This document shows positions 36,974-45,339 of a stretch of 64,000 bases of DNA, one piece after another. Under the pieces are notes generated by a model. It had not been told where the DNA came from and searched no databases. It saw only the letters and a list, made by a program, of their open reading frames with translations. Both the position numbers and the translations under genes were made by a program. Within the stretch, counting starts at the first letter, position 1, and every line of letters starts with the position of its first letter. Location: positions 434,001-498,000 of the forward strand of contig JAEZRM010000064.1 of assembly GCA_023412805.1 (NCBI GenBank), given 5' to 3'. The stretch is from Pseudomonadota bacterium. Lineage in GTDB: Bacteria > Pseudomonadota > Alphaproteobacteria > Rhizobiales > Hyphomicrobiaceae.

Positions 36974-38515
36974 ATGGCGAAGTCAGCTAAGCCCAACATT
37001 CTGGTCATCTGGGGCGACGATATCGGGCAGTCCAATCTGAGTTGCTATACGCACGGGCTCATGGGGTATCAGACGCCCAATATTGACCGGATCGCAAAGG
37101 AAGGCGTGCTCTTCACCGACTCGTACGGCGAGCAATCATGCACAGCCGGCCGCTCATCTTTCATCACGGGACAGAGCGTGTATCGCACGGGCTTGTCGAA
37201 AGTTGGCATTCCGGCTGCGCCCATCGGCATGACGGATAAGCTCGTCACGATCGCCGCGCTGCTCAAGGAACAGCGCTACGCGACGGGCCAGTTCGGCAAG
37301 AATCACCTCGGTGATCTCAATCACATGCTGCCGACCAATCACGGCTTCGATGAATTCTTTGGCAACCTGTATCACCTCAATGCCGAGGAAGAGCCGGAGA
37401 TGTACGACTATCCGCCGGAGAAAGATTTCCCGGATTTCAAGAAGAACTTCGGTCCACGGGGCGTCATCCACTCATGGGCGACGGACAAAGATGATACGAC
37501 CGTCATGGAGCGGTGGGGGAAAGTCGGCAAGCAGAAGATCGAGGACACCGGCCCGCTCAACAAGAAGCGTATGGAGACTTGCGACGAGGAGTTCGTTGCT
37601 GCCGCGACGGACTTCATCAAGCGCCAGAACAAGAATGGCAAGCCCTTCTTCGTATGGCTCAACACGACACACATGCATTTTATCACGCACACGAAGAAGT
37701 CTAGCCTCGGTCAGGCAGGGCGGTGGCAGTCGCCCTATCATGACACCATGATCGACCACGACAAGAACGTCGGGCAGATGCTCGATCTGCTCGACGAGCT
37801 CGGCATCGCTGATGATACCCTTGTCGTCTATTCGACTGACAACGGGCCACATCGCAATACGTGGCCCGATGGTGGAATGACGCCCTTCCGCAGTGAGAAG
37901 AATACGAATTGGGAAGGTGCTTTCCGTGTGCCACAACTCGCGAGATGGCCCGGCAAGATCGAGGCCGGCTCGGTCGCAAACGGCATCGTGCAGCACCACG
38001 ACTGGCTGCCGACGTTCATGGCCGCTGCCGGTGCATCCGATGTCATCGATAAGCTCAAGACGGGCTACAAGGCGATCGGCCGCACCTACAAGAACCACAT
38101 CGATGGCGTCAACCTTCTCCCATATCTGACTGGAGAGGCGAAGGAGAGCCCGCGGCAGGCTTTCTTCTACTTCAGCGACGATGGTGACGTACTCGGTCTT
38201 CGCTATGACAATTGGAAGATCGTCTTCATGGAGCAGCGACTTGAGGGCACCATGGGTGTCTGGGCTGAGCCGTTCGTGCACCTCCGCCTGCCCAAGATCA
38301 TAAATCTTCGAACGGATCCCTACGAGTTTGCGCCAATCACATCGAACACTTACTGGGATTGGATGTTCCATCGCGCGTACATGATCTACGCGGCGCAGTC
38401 TCTGATGGCGAAATTTGTTGAGACCTTCAAGGACTTCCCCCCTGTCCAGAAGCCAAACACCTTCACCGTCGACGATGCGATGAAGAAGATGACGGAAGCC
38501 GCCAGCGGTGACTGA
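36974..38515 (+). CDS. Arylsulfatase (type I, CTAGR active site)
   Basis: Type I sulfatase of 513 residues that should hydrolyse a sulfate ester or related substrate. ATG 36974 is preceded by AAGGAG at 36961-36966; the GTG 18 bases upstream is less likely. ILVIWGDDIGQ supplies metal-binding Asp residues. The site of formylglycine is Cys56 in SCTAGRSSF, a CxAxR rather than CxPxR form. YSTDNGPH gives the second metal-binding Asp-Asn pair. No signal peptide is present, so it is cytosolic or exported another way. The adjacent FGE gene supports Cys modification. Confidence 0.94.
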   Translation: MAKSAKPNILVIWGDDIGQSNLSCYTHGLMGYQTPNIDRIAKEGVLFTDSYGEQSCTAGRSSFITGQSVYRTGLSKVGIPAAPIGMTDKLVTIAALLKEQRYATGQFGKNHLGDLNHMLPTNHGFDEFFGNLYHLNAEEEPEMYDYPPEKDFPDFKKNFGPRGVIHSWATDKDDTTVMERWGKVGKQKIEDTGPLNKKRMETCDEEFVAAATDFIKRQNKNGKPFFVWLNTTHMHFITHTKKSSLGQAGRWQSPYHDTMIDHDKNVGQMLDLLDELGIADDTLVVYSTDNGPHRNTWPDGGMTPFRSEKNTNWEGAFRVPQLARWPGKIEAGSVANGIVQHHDWLPTFMAAAGASDVIDKLKTGYKAIGRTYKNHIDGVNLLPYLTGEAKESPRQAFFYFSDDGDVLGLRYDNWKIVFMEQRLEGTMGVWAEPFVHLRLPKIINLRTDPYEFAPITSNTYWDWMFHRAYMIYAAQSLMAKFVETFKDFPPVQKPNTFTVDDAMKKMTEAASGD

Positions 38516-38527
38516 GCTGCAATAGGA

Positions 38528-38553
38528 CGGGCGACGATAGCGATTGTCGCCCG
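38528..38553. repeat. Intercistronic hairpin between arylsulfatase and HAD genes
   Basis: CGGGCGACGAT (38528-38538) pairs with ATTGTCGCCCG (38543-38553), one G-T pair, around an AGCG loop. No T-run follows. It may be an mRNA-stabilising or attenuating element and makes a TTG start at 38544 for the next gene unlikely. Confidence 0.6.
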
Positions 38554-38564
38554 CCATTCGTTCG

Positions 38565-39590
38565 ATGGAGAGCGCCGTGTTGAAATGGACCAGTGTAGTT
38601 GCGGGGCTCTGCGCTGCAGTCATCTGCGGCGGAACTGCCTTGGCCCAGAACGATCCGCTTCCCTCCTGGAATGACGGCGCCGTCAAGCGATCCATCACCG
38701 ATTTCGTCGCGCGGGTGACGACGCAGGGGCGGGATTTTGTGCCTGTTGCCGAGCGCATTGCCGTATTCGACAACGACGGCACGCTCTGGATGGAGCAGCC
38801 ATACTATTTCCAGCTCGCCTTTGCAGTCGACCGCATCAAGGCGCTGGCACCCAAGCACCCTGAGTGGAAGGACAGGCAACCTTTCAAAGGTCTCGCCGAG
38901 GGCGACCTCAAGTCGGCGCTGGCAACTGGGATGAATGGCATCCTCGAGGTTGTAGCAGTTACGCACGCCGGCATGACGACGGACGCGTTCAGCAAGCTTG
39001 TCGCCGATTGGACTGAGAGCGCGCAGCACCCGCGTTTCAAGAGGCCGTATATCCAGCTCGTCTATCAGCCGATGCTCGAGCTGATGCACTATCTGCGCGC
39101 CAATGACTTCAAGACATTCATCGTCTCGGGTGGCGGCGTGGAGTTCATGCGCGTGTTTGCCGAGCAAGTGTACGGCATCCCGCCGGAGCAGGTCGTGGGG
39201 TCTTCGGGCACGGTGAAATTCCAGCGCGCTGCCGACGGCACGATCTCACTTATCAAGGAGCCGAAGGTCGAGTTCATCGATGACAAGGAAGGCAAGCCGG
39301 TCGGCATCAACCGCTTCATCGGGCGCCGTCCCATCCTTGCCTTCGGCAATTCGGATGGCGACCACGCCATGCTGCAATACACGGCAGCGGGTGCCGGGCC
39401 GCGTTTCCTGGGCCTCGTCCACCATACCGACGCCGATCGTGAGTACGCCTATGACCGCCAGTCCCACATAGGCACGCTCGACAAGGCGCTGGACGAGGCC
39501 CGGGAGCGCGGCTGGAGCGTCGTGGATATGAAGCGCGACTGGCGGGTGGTGTTCCCGCACGAACGCATGGCCATCCAACCAGCGAAATAA
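38565..39590 (+). CDS. Exported HAD family phosphatase-like hydrolase
   Basis: HAD-superfamily hydrolase of about 341 residues, predicted exported. The N terminus has a signal peptide (VVAGLCAAVICGGTALAQ). Motif I is AVFDNDGTLW with the nucleophile Asp and acid Asp, motif II Ser is in FIVSGGGVEF, and motif IV is FGNSDGDHAML. The ATG at 38565 fits; TTG 38580 with GGAGAG upstream is an alternative that leaves a tighter signal peptide. It lies between sulfatase and YiaW-like genes, suggesting a role with the same organosulfur or phosphorylated substrate. Confidence 0.87.
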   Translation: MESAVLKWTSVVAGLCAAVICGGTALAQNDPLPSWNDGAVKRSITDFVARVTTQGRDFVPVAERIAVFDNDGTLWMEQPYYFQLAFAVDRIKALAPKHPEWKDRQPFKGLAEGDLKSALATGMNGILEVVAVTHAGMTTDAFSKLVADWTESAQHPRFKRPYIQLVYQPMLELMHYLRANDFKTFIVSGGGVEFMRVFAEQVYGIPPEQVVGSSGTVKFQRAADGTISLIKEPKVEFIDDKEGKPVGINRFIGRRPILAFGNSDGDHAMLQYTAAGAGPRFLGLVHHTDADREYAYDRQSHIGTLDKALDEARERGWSVVDMKRDWRVVFPHERMAIQPAK

Positions 39591-39601
39591 CGAGGCAGGC
39601 C

Positions 39602-39835
39602 ATGATCGACGTCTTCGCCTGGATCGTTCTGATCGTTCTTCTTGCGATAGCCGTGGCCGTATTCGTCGCGCTTGGTGCCCTTCCTGGGCATATCGCATAT
39701 AAGCGCGGGCATCCATGGGCGGAAGCGGTGCAGATCGGCGGCTGGGTTACGCTTATCTGCGGCTTCGTGCTGTGGCCACTGGCGCTCGTCTGGGCCTACG
39801 TCGATATACCTGCGAAGAGCAGAGCGGCGCCATGA
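39602..39835 (+). CDS. DUF3302 small membrane protein, YiaW-like
   Basis: A 77-residue inner-membrane protein with two helices (IVLIVLLAIAVAVFVALGALP and IGGWVTLICGFVLWPLALVWAYV). It resembles the DUF3302 family, typified by E. coli YiaW, which is encoded beside the membrane-fusion protein YiaV. The same pair appears here: the TGA overlaps the next ATG (ATGA), indicating coupled translation. Biochemical function is unknown. Confidence 0.82.
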   Translation: MIDVFAWIVLIVLLAIAVAVFVALGALPGHIAYKRGHPWAEAVQIGGWVTLICGFVLWPLALVWAYVDIPAKSRAAP

Positions 39836-40773
39836 TAGTCTTCTTGCTCGCCTGCTACATAGCCACTCTCGCGGTGTTCGTTTGGCTCAAGTACATTCCG
39901 CTCAATCTGTTCTGGAAGATCTCACCACTTATCGTCATGCTGCTTCTCACTATCGGCCTGTTCATCCCGATGACGTGGGGAGCACCGCAGGGCCCCTTGG
40001 TGGTCATCCGTCATTCCGTGGCAATCGTCCCCGATGTGGCAGGAGAAGTCATCGAGGTTCCAGTCGAGACCAACAAGCCGTTAAAGGCGGGCGATGTATT
40101 GTTCCGCATCGATCCACGGCCGTTCGAGAGCCAGGTGCGTGCCATCGGAGCGCAACTCAAGCTGCAAGAGACCCGGCTCGCGCAGATGACACAGTTGCAA
40201 AGCACGGGCACGGGCCGCGCCTTCGATGTCGAGCAGCGGCAAGCGGAAGTCGAGCAGCTTAGAGCGCAGCTCGACGGTGCGCAGTGGAACCTCGAGAAGA
40301 CCGTCGTGCGCGCGCCTGCTGATGGCTTCGTGACCAACGTCGCTTTGCGCACGGGTGCGCGGGTGGCCAGCTTGCCGTTGGCGCCGGCCATGGCATTTAT
40401 CGACACTTCCGAGACGATCATTGGCCTCGAGATCGCGCAGACCGCGGCGCGCTATGTCCAGGTTGGGCAGCCAGTGGAGATGACCTTCAAAGTGCGCCCT
40501 GGGCGAATCTACACCGGCAAGGTCGAAACGGTCCTGCAGGCAATTGCGACCGGCCAGGTGCAAACCTCGGGATCGGCGGTAATGCCGAAGGAGATCGATG
40601 CCGCACCATTTGCTGTGCGCGTGCGGCTCGATGAGAGCGGCGTCGCCGAGAGACTGCCCGCCGGCGCTACGGGGACTGCGGCGATCTTCACCGACCATGT
40701 CACACCAGCGCATATAATACGCCGTGTGGTTCTTCGGCAGATGGCAATCGTGAACTACATAAACCCGTTCTAG
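39832..40773 (+). CDS. HlyD/membrane fusion family protein, YiaV-like
   Basis: Periplasmic adaptor anchored in the inner membrane, 313 residues. Two N-terminal hydrophobic segments (IVFLLACYIATLAVFVWL and ISPLIVMLLLTIGLFIP) lead to a lipoyl-like half (VAIVPDVAGEVIEVPV). A short alpha hairpin follows (QLKLQETRLAQM to VEQLRAQLDGAQWNL), then the second lipoyl half (VVRAPADGFVTNVALRTG) and a beta-barrel region. ATG 39832 overlaps the YiaW-like stop. No dedicated inner-membrane pump is encoded nearby. The partner channel might be the convergent outer-membrane protein. Confidence 0.87.
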   Translation: MIVFLLACYIATLAVFVWLKYIPLNLFWKISPLIVMLLLTIGLFIPMTWGAPQGPLVVIRHSVAIVPDVAGEVIEVPVETNKPLKAGDVLFRIDPRPFESQVRAIGAQLKLQETRLAQMTQLQSTGTGRAFDVEQRQAEVEQLRAQLDGAQWNLEKTVVRAPADGFVTNVALRTGARVASLPLAPAMAFIDTSETIIGLEIAQTAARYVQVGQPVEMTFKVRPGRIYTGKVETVLQAIATGQVQTSGSAVMPKEIDAAPFAVRVRLDESGVAERLPAGATGTAAIFTDHVTPAHIIRRVVLRQMAIVNYINPF

Positions 40774-40779
40774 CGCGTT

Positions 40780-40812
40780 GCCGTACCAGGGCGCGCGCTA
40801 CGGCCTCCTTTG
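40780..40812. terminator. Possible terminator between convergent genes
   Basis: GCCGTA (40780-40785) can pair with TACGGC (40799-40804), enclosing a GC-rich loop, followed by CTCCTTTGCC. It lies in the 47-base gap between the convergent HlyD-type and SphA-type genes. The stem is short and the T-run poor, so support is weak. Confidence 0.3.
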
Positions 40813-40820
40813 CCTGCTGC

Positions 40821-41759
40821 TTAGAAGCGGACCGTGCCGGAGGCGATCGTCATGTTCCCTTCCCAGCGGTTCTCCGCGTTGAATTCGCGATAGTGCCGGA
40901 GGTTGAATATGAAGGGCGTTGCACCAAGGAGCGTCGTGTAACTCATGCCCGCACCAACGGCGTCCACCGAACCCTTGAAGGAGCCGAGCCGCGCACCCGA
41001 ACCGCTGTCGTCCGTCAGCTGCCGATAATTGTAGCCGACAACGCCGAGCACCAAGCCGGGAGAGGTCTCGAGACCGAGAGCCCATTCCCAATGAAAATCC
41101 GTGCCGCTCTTGTAGTTGGTTTCGGTGTTCTCGAAATTGAAAGTGAAGCCGAGAGCGCCGTTCGCCTGAAACTTCGTTTGCGGGTCGACCCAGGTGAAGG
41201 CCCATCCGACATCGACACCGGGGCGGTGCAGGCCAATGATCGGCGAGAAGCCCGGATCCCAGCGACCGGTCGGGGTTACGACCTGGACGTAGGCCGTATG
41301 CGCGAACGTGCCCTGCTGCCATCCGAGCTGGACCTTCGGAATGATGTCTCCCAAGCCCCAGCCATCGACGCCGCGCGATATCGTTGCCCCGCCGACGCCG
41401 ATCGTTGCATCCATATCGACGTGACCGAACGGAACCGTGATTGACAGTCCGAGATTGCCGCCGAACAACTTGCGTTCCGGCACGTAGAGCACGTTGAGAC
41501 CGCTCGAGAAGATCTCGACCTTGGCGCCGGCATTGATCGTGACGTTGTCGAACTGCACGTTCCCGCCGATCTTGCCGTTGTAGGAGCCCGATACGACGGT
41601 CACGTAGGTGCCTGGCGGGGGCGTCGCGCCGGCGCCGAATGCATTTCCGCCGAGACCGTACGTGGAGAAGCCGTACTCGCCGGCTTGCACGCCGATCGGC
41701 GCCGCACCAAGTGTCAGCAGAACTGACGCCACGCTTAGGGAAAGCTTGGGGATGCGCAT
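40821..41759 (-). CDS. SphA/MetA-type outer-membrane transporter protein
   Basis: Outer-membrane beta-barrel of 312 residues with a signal peptide (SVASVLLTLGAAPIGVQA) and a C-terminal Phe (SGTVRF), the usual signal for barrel insertion. Glycine- and aromatic-rich alternating strands run through the sequence. The pattern fits the phenol-degradation MetA/SphA family, thought to take up or export hydrophobic aromatic substrates. It converges on the sulfatase/YiaV operon, which suggests that it handles the same small-molecule substrates. Confidence 0.82.
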   Translation of the reverse strand: MRIPKLSLSVASVLLTLGAAPIGVQAGEYGFSTYGLGGNAFGAGATPPPGTYVTVVSGSYNGKIGGNVQFDNVTINAGAKVEIFSSGLNVLYVPERKLFGGNLGLSITVPFGHVDMDATIGVGGATISRGVDGWGLGDIIPKVQLGWQQGTFAHTAYVQVVTPTGRWDPGFSPIIGLHRPGVDVGWAFTWVDPQTKFQANGALGFTFNFENTETNYKSGTDFHWEWALGLETSPGLVLGVVGYNYRQLTDDSGSGARLGSFKGSVDAVGAGMSYTTLLGATPFIFNLRHYREFNAENRWEGNMTIASGTVRF

Positions 41760-42247
41760 GGCTCGCCTCGCGATTCTTCCCGCGTCGGGCCAAGCAATAA
41801 AATGATTCGAGTCGTTCCCCCGTTGCAGATTTGCACTGACAATTCTTTCTTGCGCAGCTCCTGACTGCGTTTCTTCGGCCCGTTTTCGGTAGGCTTTATG
41901 GCGATTGATCGTAGATCAATGCGGCTTCCGACCGCTGCCGTATTGTCGAAGGAACTTTGAAAGAGGCCATCAGTGAGGCCGCCAAGGCCAAAACCGCATT
42001 CACCGAGGTCGACATCGAGAGAGGCGTGACACGTCCCGCGGATGCCGCCGCCGCATTCGCCTGCAATGCCTTCCATTGATGAGCGGGGCATGCATGAGGC
42101 CGCATCCGATGTCGGTCTCGATCTCGATGTGCTCCTCAGCGGGGCTGAAGAATACCACACGCGCCATCAGGGGACCGACCCACTGGTGGGGAGCCCCATG
42201 GCGCCAGGCGCCAGGCGCCAGGTAAGGTATTGATTTTAATCATGATG
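41760..42247. other. Intergenic region, no supported gene
   Basis: A 488-base region between the SphA-type gene and tRNA-Ser. It should contain the SphA-type promoter. A startless open frame at 41915-42079 on the plus strand reads like a protein tail (TLKEAISEAAKAKTAFTEVD) and may be a remnant. No other candidate gene is visible. Confidence 0.5.
42200..42222. repeat. Three tandem copies of GGCGCCA
   Basis: GGCGCCA occurs three times without gaps (42200-42220) followed by GG. Each copy contains the palindrome GGCGCC. It lies 28 bases beyond the 3' end of tRNA-Ser. It could be slippage-prone microsatellite DNA; no function is apparent. Confidence 0.8.
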
Positions 42248-42337
42248 TGGCGGAGAGAGTGGGATTCGAACCCACGGTACGCTTTCACGTACACACGCGT
42301 TCCAGGCGTGCGCCTTAAACCACTCGGCCATCTCTCC
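42248..42337 (-). tRNA. tRNA-Ser (anticodon GGA)
   Basis: A 90-nucleotide class II tRNA. The acceptor strand GGAGAGA pairs with TCTCTCC, then the G discriminator and an encoded CCA. The anticodon stem CACGC/GCGTG encloses CTGGAAC, giving GGA, which reads UCC/UCU. A long variable arm with a GTACG/CGTAC stem and the T-arm GTGGGTTCGAATCCCAC confirm serine identity. Confidence 0.97.
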
Positions 42338-42767
42338 TGGCTGCCGATTGCCGACAATCCGGCCGCAATCTCTATAGGATTTCGACGATTCTGCAAGCCA
42401 AGCCCGATTGGGGGATGCGGCCCGCCGCCGACCCTGAGGAGCGTGCGACCGGGGGTGCGGAAGCGCCGGCGCCCGCTGCTGTCCGCGCGCCCTCCTGCTA
42501 CCCCTCCATGCGCAGCAACTGCAACCCTGGCCGCCAGATGCCCGACGCACAGGCCGCGGCACTTGTCGACCGTCCGCTGCTCTGTCAAACACGGCGAGAA
42601 TTGCAGATTCGTGCGTCTTGAGCTGAACGTACGGCGAACGGCGGCAGGCCTCCGGCTCAGGCCGGCCAGAGCTGCCGCGGCTGCTGGCGGTGCTGGGTGC
42701 CATCGTATTGCCGTATGCCAGTCCCGCAGTGCGTGGGAATGCCGCGGGTGAGCAGGGAAAGGGATCG
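42338..42767. other. Intergenic region upstream of murA
   Basis: A 430-base GC-rich region between the divergent tRNA-Ser and murA genes. It should carry promoters for both. Short frames on both strands show no recognisable protein, and I see no clear operator. Confidence 0.45.
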
Positions 42768-44063
42768 ATGGACCGGATCAGGATAACGGGGGGGCAGCGG
42801 CTCGAGGGCACGATCCCCATTTCCGGCGCCAAGAACGCCGCCCTGCCGCTGATGATCGCGAGTCTGCTGACGAGCGACCGGCTGACGCTGAAGAATGTGC
42901 CGAACCTCGCAGACGTCAATCTGCTCGCACGCATCCTGCGCAATCATGGCGTTGATCATTCGGTCGATGGGAAGCGTGCGAACGCCGATCCGCATCTGCT
43001 TGGCGAGACATTCCACCTCACGGCACGCGACATCGTCGATACAGTGGCGCCCTACGAGATGGTCTCACGCATGCGGGCGAGCTTCTGGGTGCTCGGGCCC
43101 CTGCTGGGGCGGGCCGGCGAGGCGCGCGTATCGCTTCCGGGTGGTTGCGCCATCGGCACGCGTCCTGTGGATCTCCATCTGCTCGGGCTCAAGGCGCTGG
43201 GGGCCGAGATCGATATCGATGCCGGTTACGTCGTCGCGAAGGCGCCGAAAGGCGGCCTCAGAGGCGCACGCGTCGTTATGCCGAAGGTGTCGGTGGGGGC
43301 GACGCACAACGTACTGATGGCGGCAGCGCTCGCACGCGGTGAGACGGTGATCGAGAATGCCGCGCGTGAGCCCGAGGTGGCCGACGTCGCCGAGTGTCTC
43401 GTCAAGATGGGCGCTAGAATTGAAGGCATCGGCACGTCGACGCTCAGGATCGAGGGGCGCGACCGGCTCGAAGGCGCAACGCATCACGTACTGCCCGACC
43501 GGATCGAGACGGGCACCTATGCCTTTGCTGTTGCGGCGACCGGCGGCGACGTGGTGCTCGAAGGCGCCCGGATGGACCTCCTCCAGACGGCGTTCGACGC
43601 ACTCGGGCAAACCGGGGCTCTCGTCGAGCAAACCGCGGACGGCGTGCGCATTGCGCGCAATGGCAATGCCATCGAGCCCGTCAGCATCGAGACGCAGCCG
43701 TTCCCCGGCTTTCCGACGGATCTGCAGGCCCAGCTCATGGCCCTCATGACGCGTGCCAAGGGGACGAGCGTGATCCGCGAAACGATCTTCGAGAACCGCT
43801 TCATGCACGTGCAGGAGCTGGCCCGCCTCGGCGCGGACATCCGGCTCCATGGCGATTCCGCAACCATTCGTGGCGTCGGCACGCTGCGCGGCGCGCCGGT
43901 AATGGCAACGGATCTGCGCGCCTCGGTGTCGCTCGTGATCGCAGGGCTCATGGCGGATGGCGACACCATGATCAATCGCGTCTATCACCTCGATCGCGGC
44001 TTCGAGCGGCTCGAAGAAAAGCTCTCGCGCTGTGGTGCACGCATCGAGCGGCTCACGGGCTGA
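42768..44063 (+). CDS. murA: UDP-N-acetylglucosamine 1-carboxyvinyltransferase
   Basis: Cytosolic enzyme for the first committed step of peptidoglycan synthesis: enolpyruvyl transfer from PEP to UDP-GlcNAc. The 431-residue protein begins MDRIRITGGQRLEGTIPISG with the substrate-binding KNAAL. The active-site Cys127 lies in GGCAIGTRPVDLHL (Cys115 in E. coli), the target of fosfomycin. NRFMHVQEL and TDLRASVSLVIAGL near the end are family hallmarks. ATG 42768 with a purine-rich GGGAAAGGG upstream is chosen; a longer in-frame version lacks support. Confidence 0.97.
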   Translation: MDRIRITGGQRLEGTIPISGAKNAALPLMIASLLTSDRLTLKNVPNLADVNLLARILRNHGVDHSVDGKRANADPHLLGETFHLTARDIVDTVAPYEMVSRMRASFWVLGPLLGRAGEARVSLPGGCAIGTRPVDLHLLGLKALGAEIDIDAGYVVAKAPKGGLRGARVVMPKVSVGATHNVLMAAALARGETVIENAAREPEVADVAECLVKMGARIEGIGTSTLRIEGRDRLEGATHHVLPDRIETGTYAFAVAATGGDVVLEGARMDLLQTAFDALGQTGALVEQTADGVRIARNGNAIEPVSIETQPFPGFPTDLQAQLMALMTRAKGTSVIRETIFENRFMHVQELARLGADIRLHGDSATIRGVGTLRGAPVMATDLRASVSLVIAGLMADGDTMINRVYHLDRGFERLEEKLSRCGARIERLTG

Positions 44064-44104
44064 GGTCGGCCGTCCACCTCCTGGTATTCAGAAAGCTGGC
44101 TGTC

Positions 44105-45004
44105 ATGTCGACCTCGGATGTCAGGTCATCATCCGTGCAGGCCTACGCGCTCGTCGCGCTGGCGGGCCTGTGCTGGTCCGGCAATCACGTGCTCGGCCGC
44201 GCCATTGCTGGACATGTACCGCCGGTCAGCCTTTCGGCATTGCGCTGGGTCTTTCCCTGCCTCCTCGCCGGGCTTCTGGCGCGCGGGCATCTGGCTCGTG
44301 ACTGGCCGGAGATCAAGCTGCATTGGAAGGCACTGCTGATCCTCGGGCTGAGTGGTGGCGCGCTCTTCAGTGCGCTGCAGTACGTAGGTTTGCAATACAC
44401 GAGCGCGATCAATGTCTCGGTGCTGAACTCGCTCGGGCCGGTGTTCATCGTCGCGGCCGTCGCGATTATGTTCGGCGAGACGATGCGGCCGATCCAGCTG
44501 GCGGGCATAGCGGTATCGCTCGGCGGTGTGCTTTTCATCGTCACGCGCGGCGAACCTGCCATGCTGGCGCAGATGTCGTTCAACTACGGCGATCTCATCA
44601 TTCTCTTCAATATGGCGGTCTGGGCATTCTATTCGGCGTGGCTGCGCTTTCGCCCGCGCGTTCATTGGACGAGCTTCATGTTCGTCTTCTCGCTGATCGC
44701 TGCGGGCGGCACGCTGCCCTTTGCGGTCTACGAGCACGCTCAGGGCTTCCACTTCCAGCCGACTGCGATGACATTTCTCGCGATGATCTATGTTTCGGTG
44801 TTCCCGAGCATCATCGCATACCTGTCATGGAACCGCGGTGTCGAGCTGATCGGACCGAACCGGGCGGGTGTCTTCCTGCATTTGATCGCGCTCTACAGTG
44901 CGGTCCTGGCGTGGATGTTCTTGGGCGAGCGACTGGCGACGTTCCATGTCGTCGGTTTTGCTCTGATTCTCTTGGGCGTTACCCTCGCAGCTCGCAAAGC
45001 CTGA
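44105..45004 (+). CDS. EamA/DMT family transporter
   Basis: Inner-membrane drug/metabolite-type exporter of 299 residues with about ten helices in two EamA repeats. The first repeat starts AYALVALAGLCWSGNHVLGRAI and contains YTSAINVSVLNSLGPVFI. The second begins near GDLIILFNMAVWAFYSAWL and ends ATFHVVGFALILLGVTLA. It follows murA by 41 bases on the same strand but has no evident functional link. Substrate unknown. A GC-rich hairpin follows the stop. Confidence 0.9.
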   Translation: MSTSDVRSSSVQAYALVALAGLCWSGNHVLGRAIAGHVPPVSLSALRWVFPCLLAGLLARGHLARDWPEIKLHWKALLILGLSGGALFSALQYVGLQYTSAINVSVLNSLGPVFIVAAVAIMFGETMRPIQLAGIAVSLGGVLFIVTRGEPAMLAQMSFNYGDLIILFNMAVWAFYSAWLRFRPRVHWTSFMFVFSLIAAGGTLPFAVYEHAQGFHFQPTAMTFLAMIYVSVFPSIIAYLSWNRGVELIGPNRAGVFLHLIALYSAVLAWMFLGERLATFHVVGFALILLGVTLAARKA

Positions 45005-45011
45005 CTGGCGC

Positions 45012-45029
45012 GCCCCTTGGAAAAGGGGC
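45012..45029 (+). terminator. Hairpin after the EamA gene
   Basis: GCCCCTT (45012-45018) pairs with AAGGGGC (45023-45029) around a GGAA tetraloop, 7 bases after the EamA stop. A weak T-rich segment (TTATTTCTT) follows about 11 bases later. It is terminator-like but not ideal. Confidence 0.45.
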
Positions 45030-45084
45030 CGAACTGGCTTATTTCTTGGAGTTGCAGGGCTGCGGGGTGCGTTAGGGCCATACG

Positions 45085-45232
45085 ACCCGGGGGCCTATAA
45101 GATCCGCTAGGGTGCTGTCCCTGGCCGGAGCCGTGGTTCCGGACAAACGGTGCCCACCTACATCATTGTAGGGACCACGCGGGTTCGTCCGCCGCGACGG
45201 CTTTCGCGGCTCTGCATGCTTCTTTTCTTTGG
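45085..45232 (+). ncRNA. Candidate structured small RNA, possibly 6S-like
   Basis: The region can form one long imperfect hairpin. GGAGCCGT pairs with ACGGCTTT (with G-U pairs), then CGGAC with GTCCG and AAC with GTT across internal bubbles, then CCTACA with TGTAGG around a TCAT loop at about 45161-45176. A possible -10 (CTATAAG, near 45095) precedes it, and GCCGCGA/TCGCGGC at 45191-45210 followed by a T-rich run could end it. The extended hairpin with a central bubble recalls 6S RNA, but family membership is unproven by eye, as is the strand. Confidence 0.4.
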
Positions 45233-45339
45233 GACGGCCTAACGGCCGACGCGCGGTCGCGCGCTCATGAAGTGGCGTCGCTAAATGCCGCGCAGCCCCT
45301 TCTCCCCGAAAGCACGGGGAGAAGGGATCATTACCGCGA

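Noticed and set aside
37472..38782. Open frame of about 436 codons on the minus strand
   Set aside because: It is antisense to arylsulfatase and crosses into the HAD gene. No family features or ribosome-binding site support it.
41915..42079. Startless open frame with a protein-like tail
   Set aside because: It has no start codon or ribosome-binding site and no recognisable family; at most a remnant, mentioned only within the intergenic entry.
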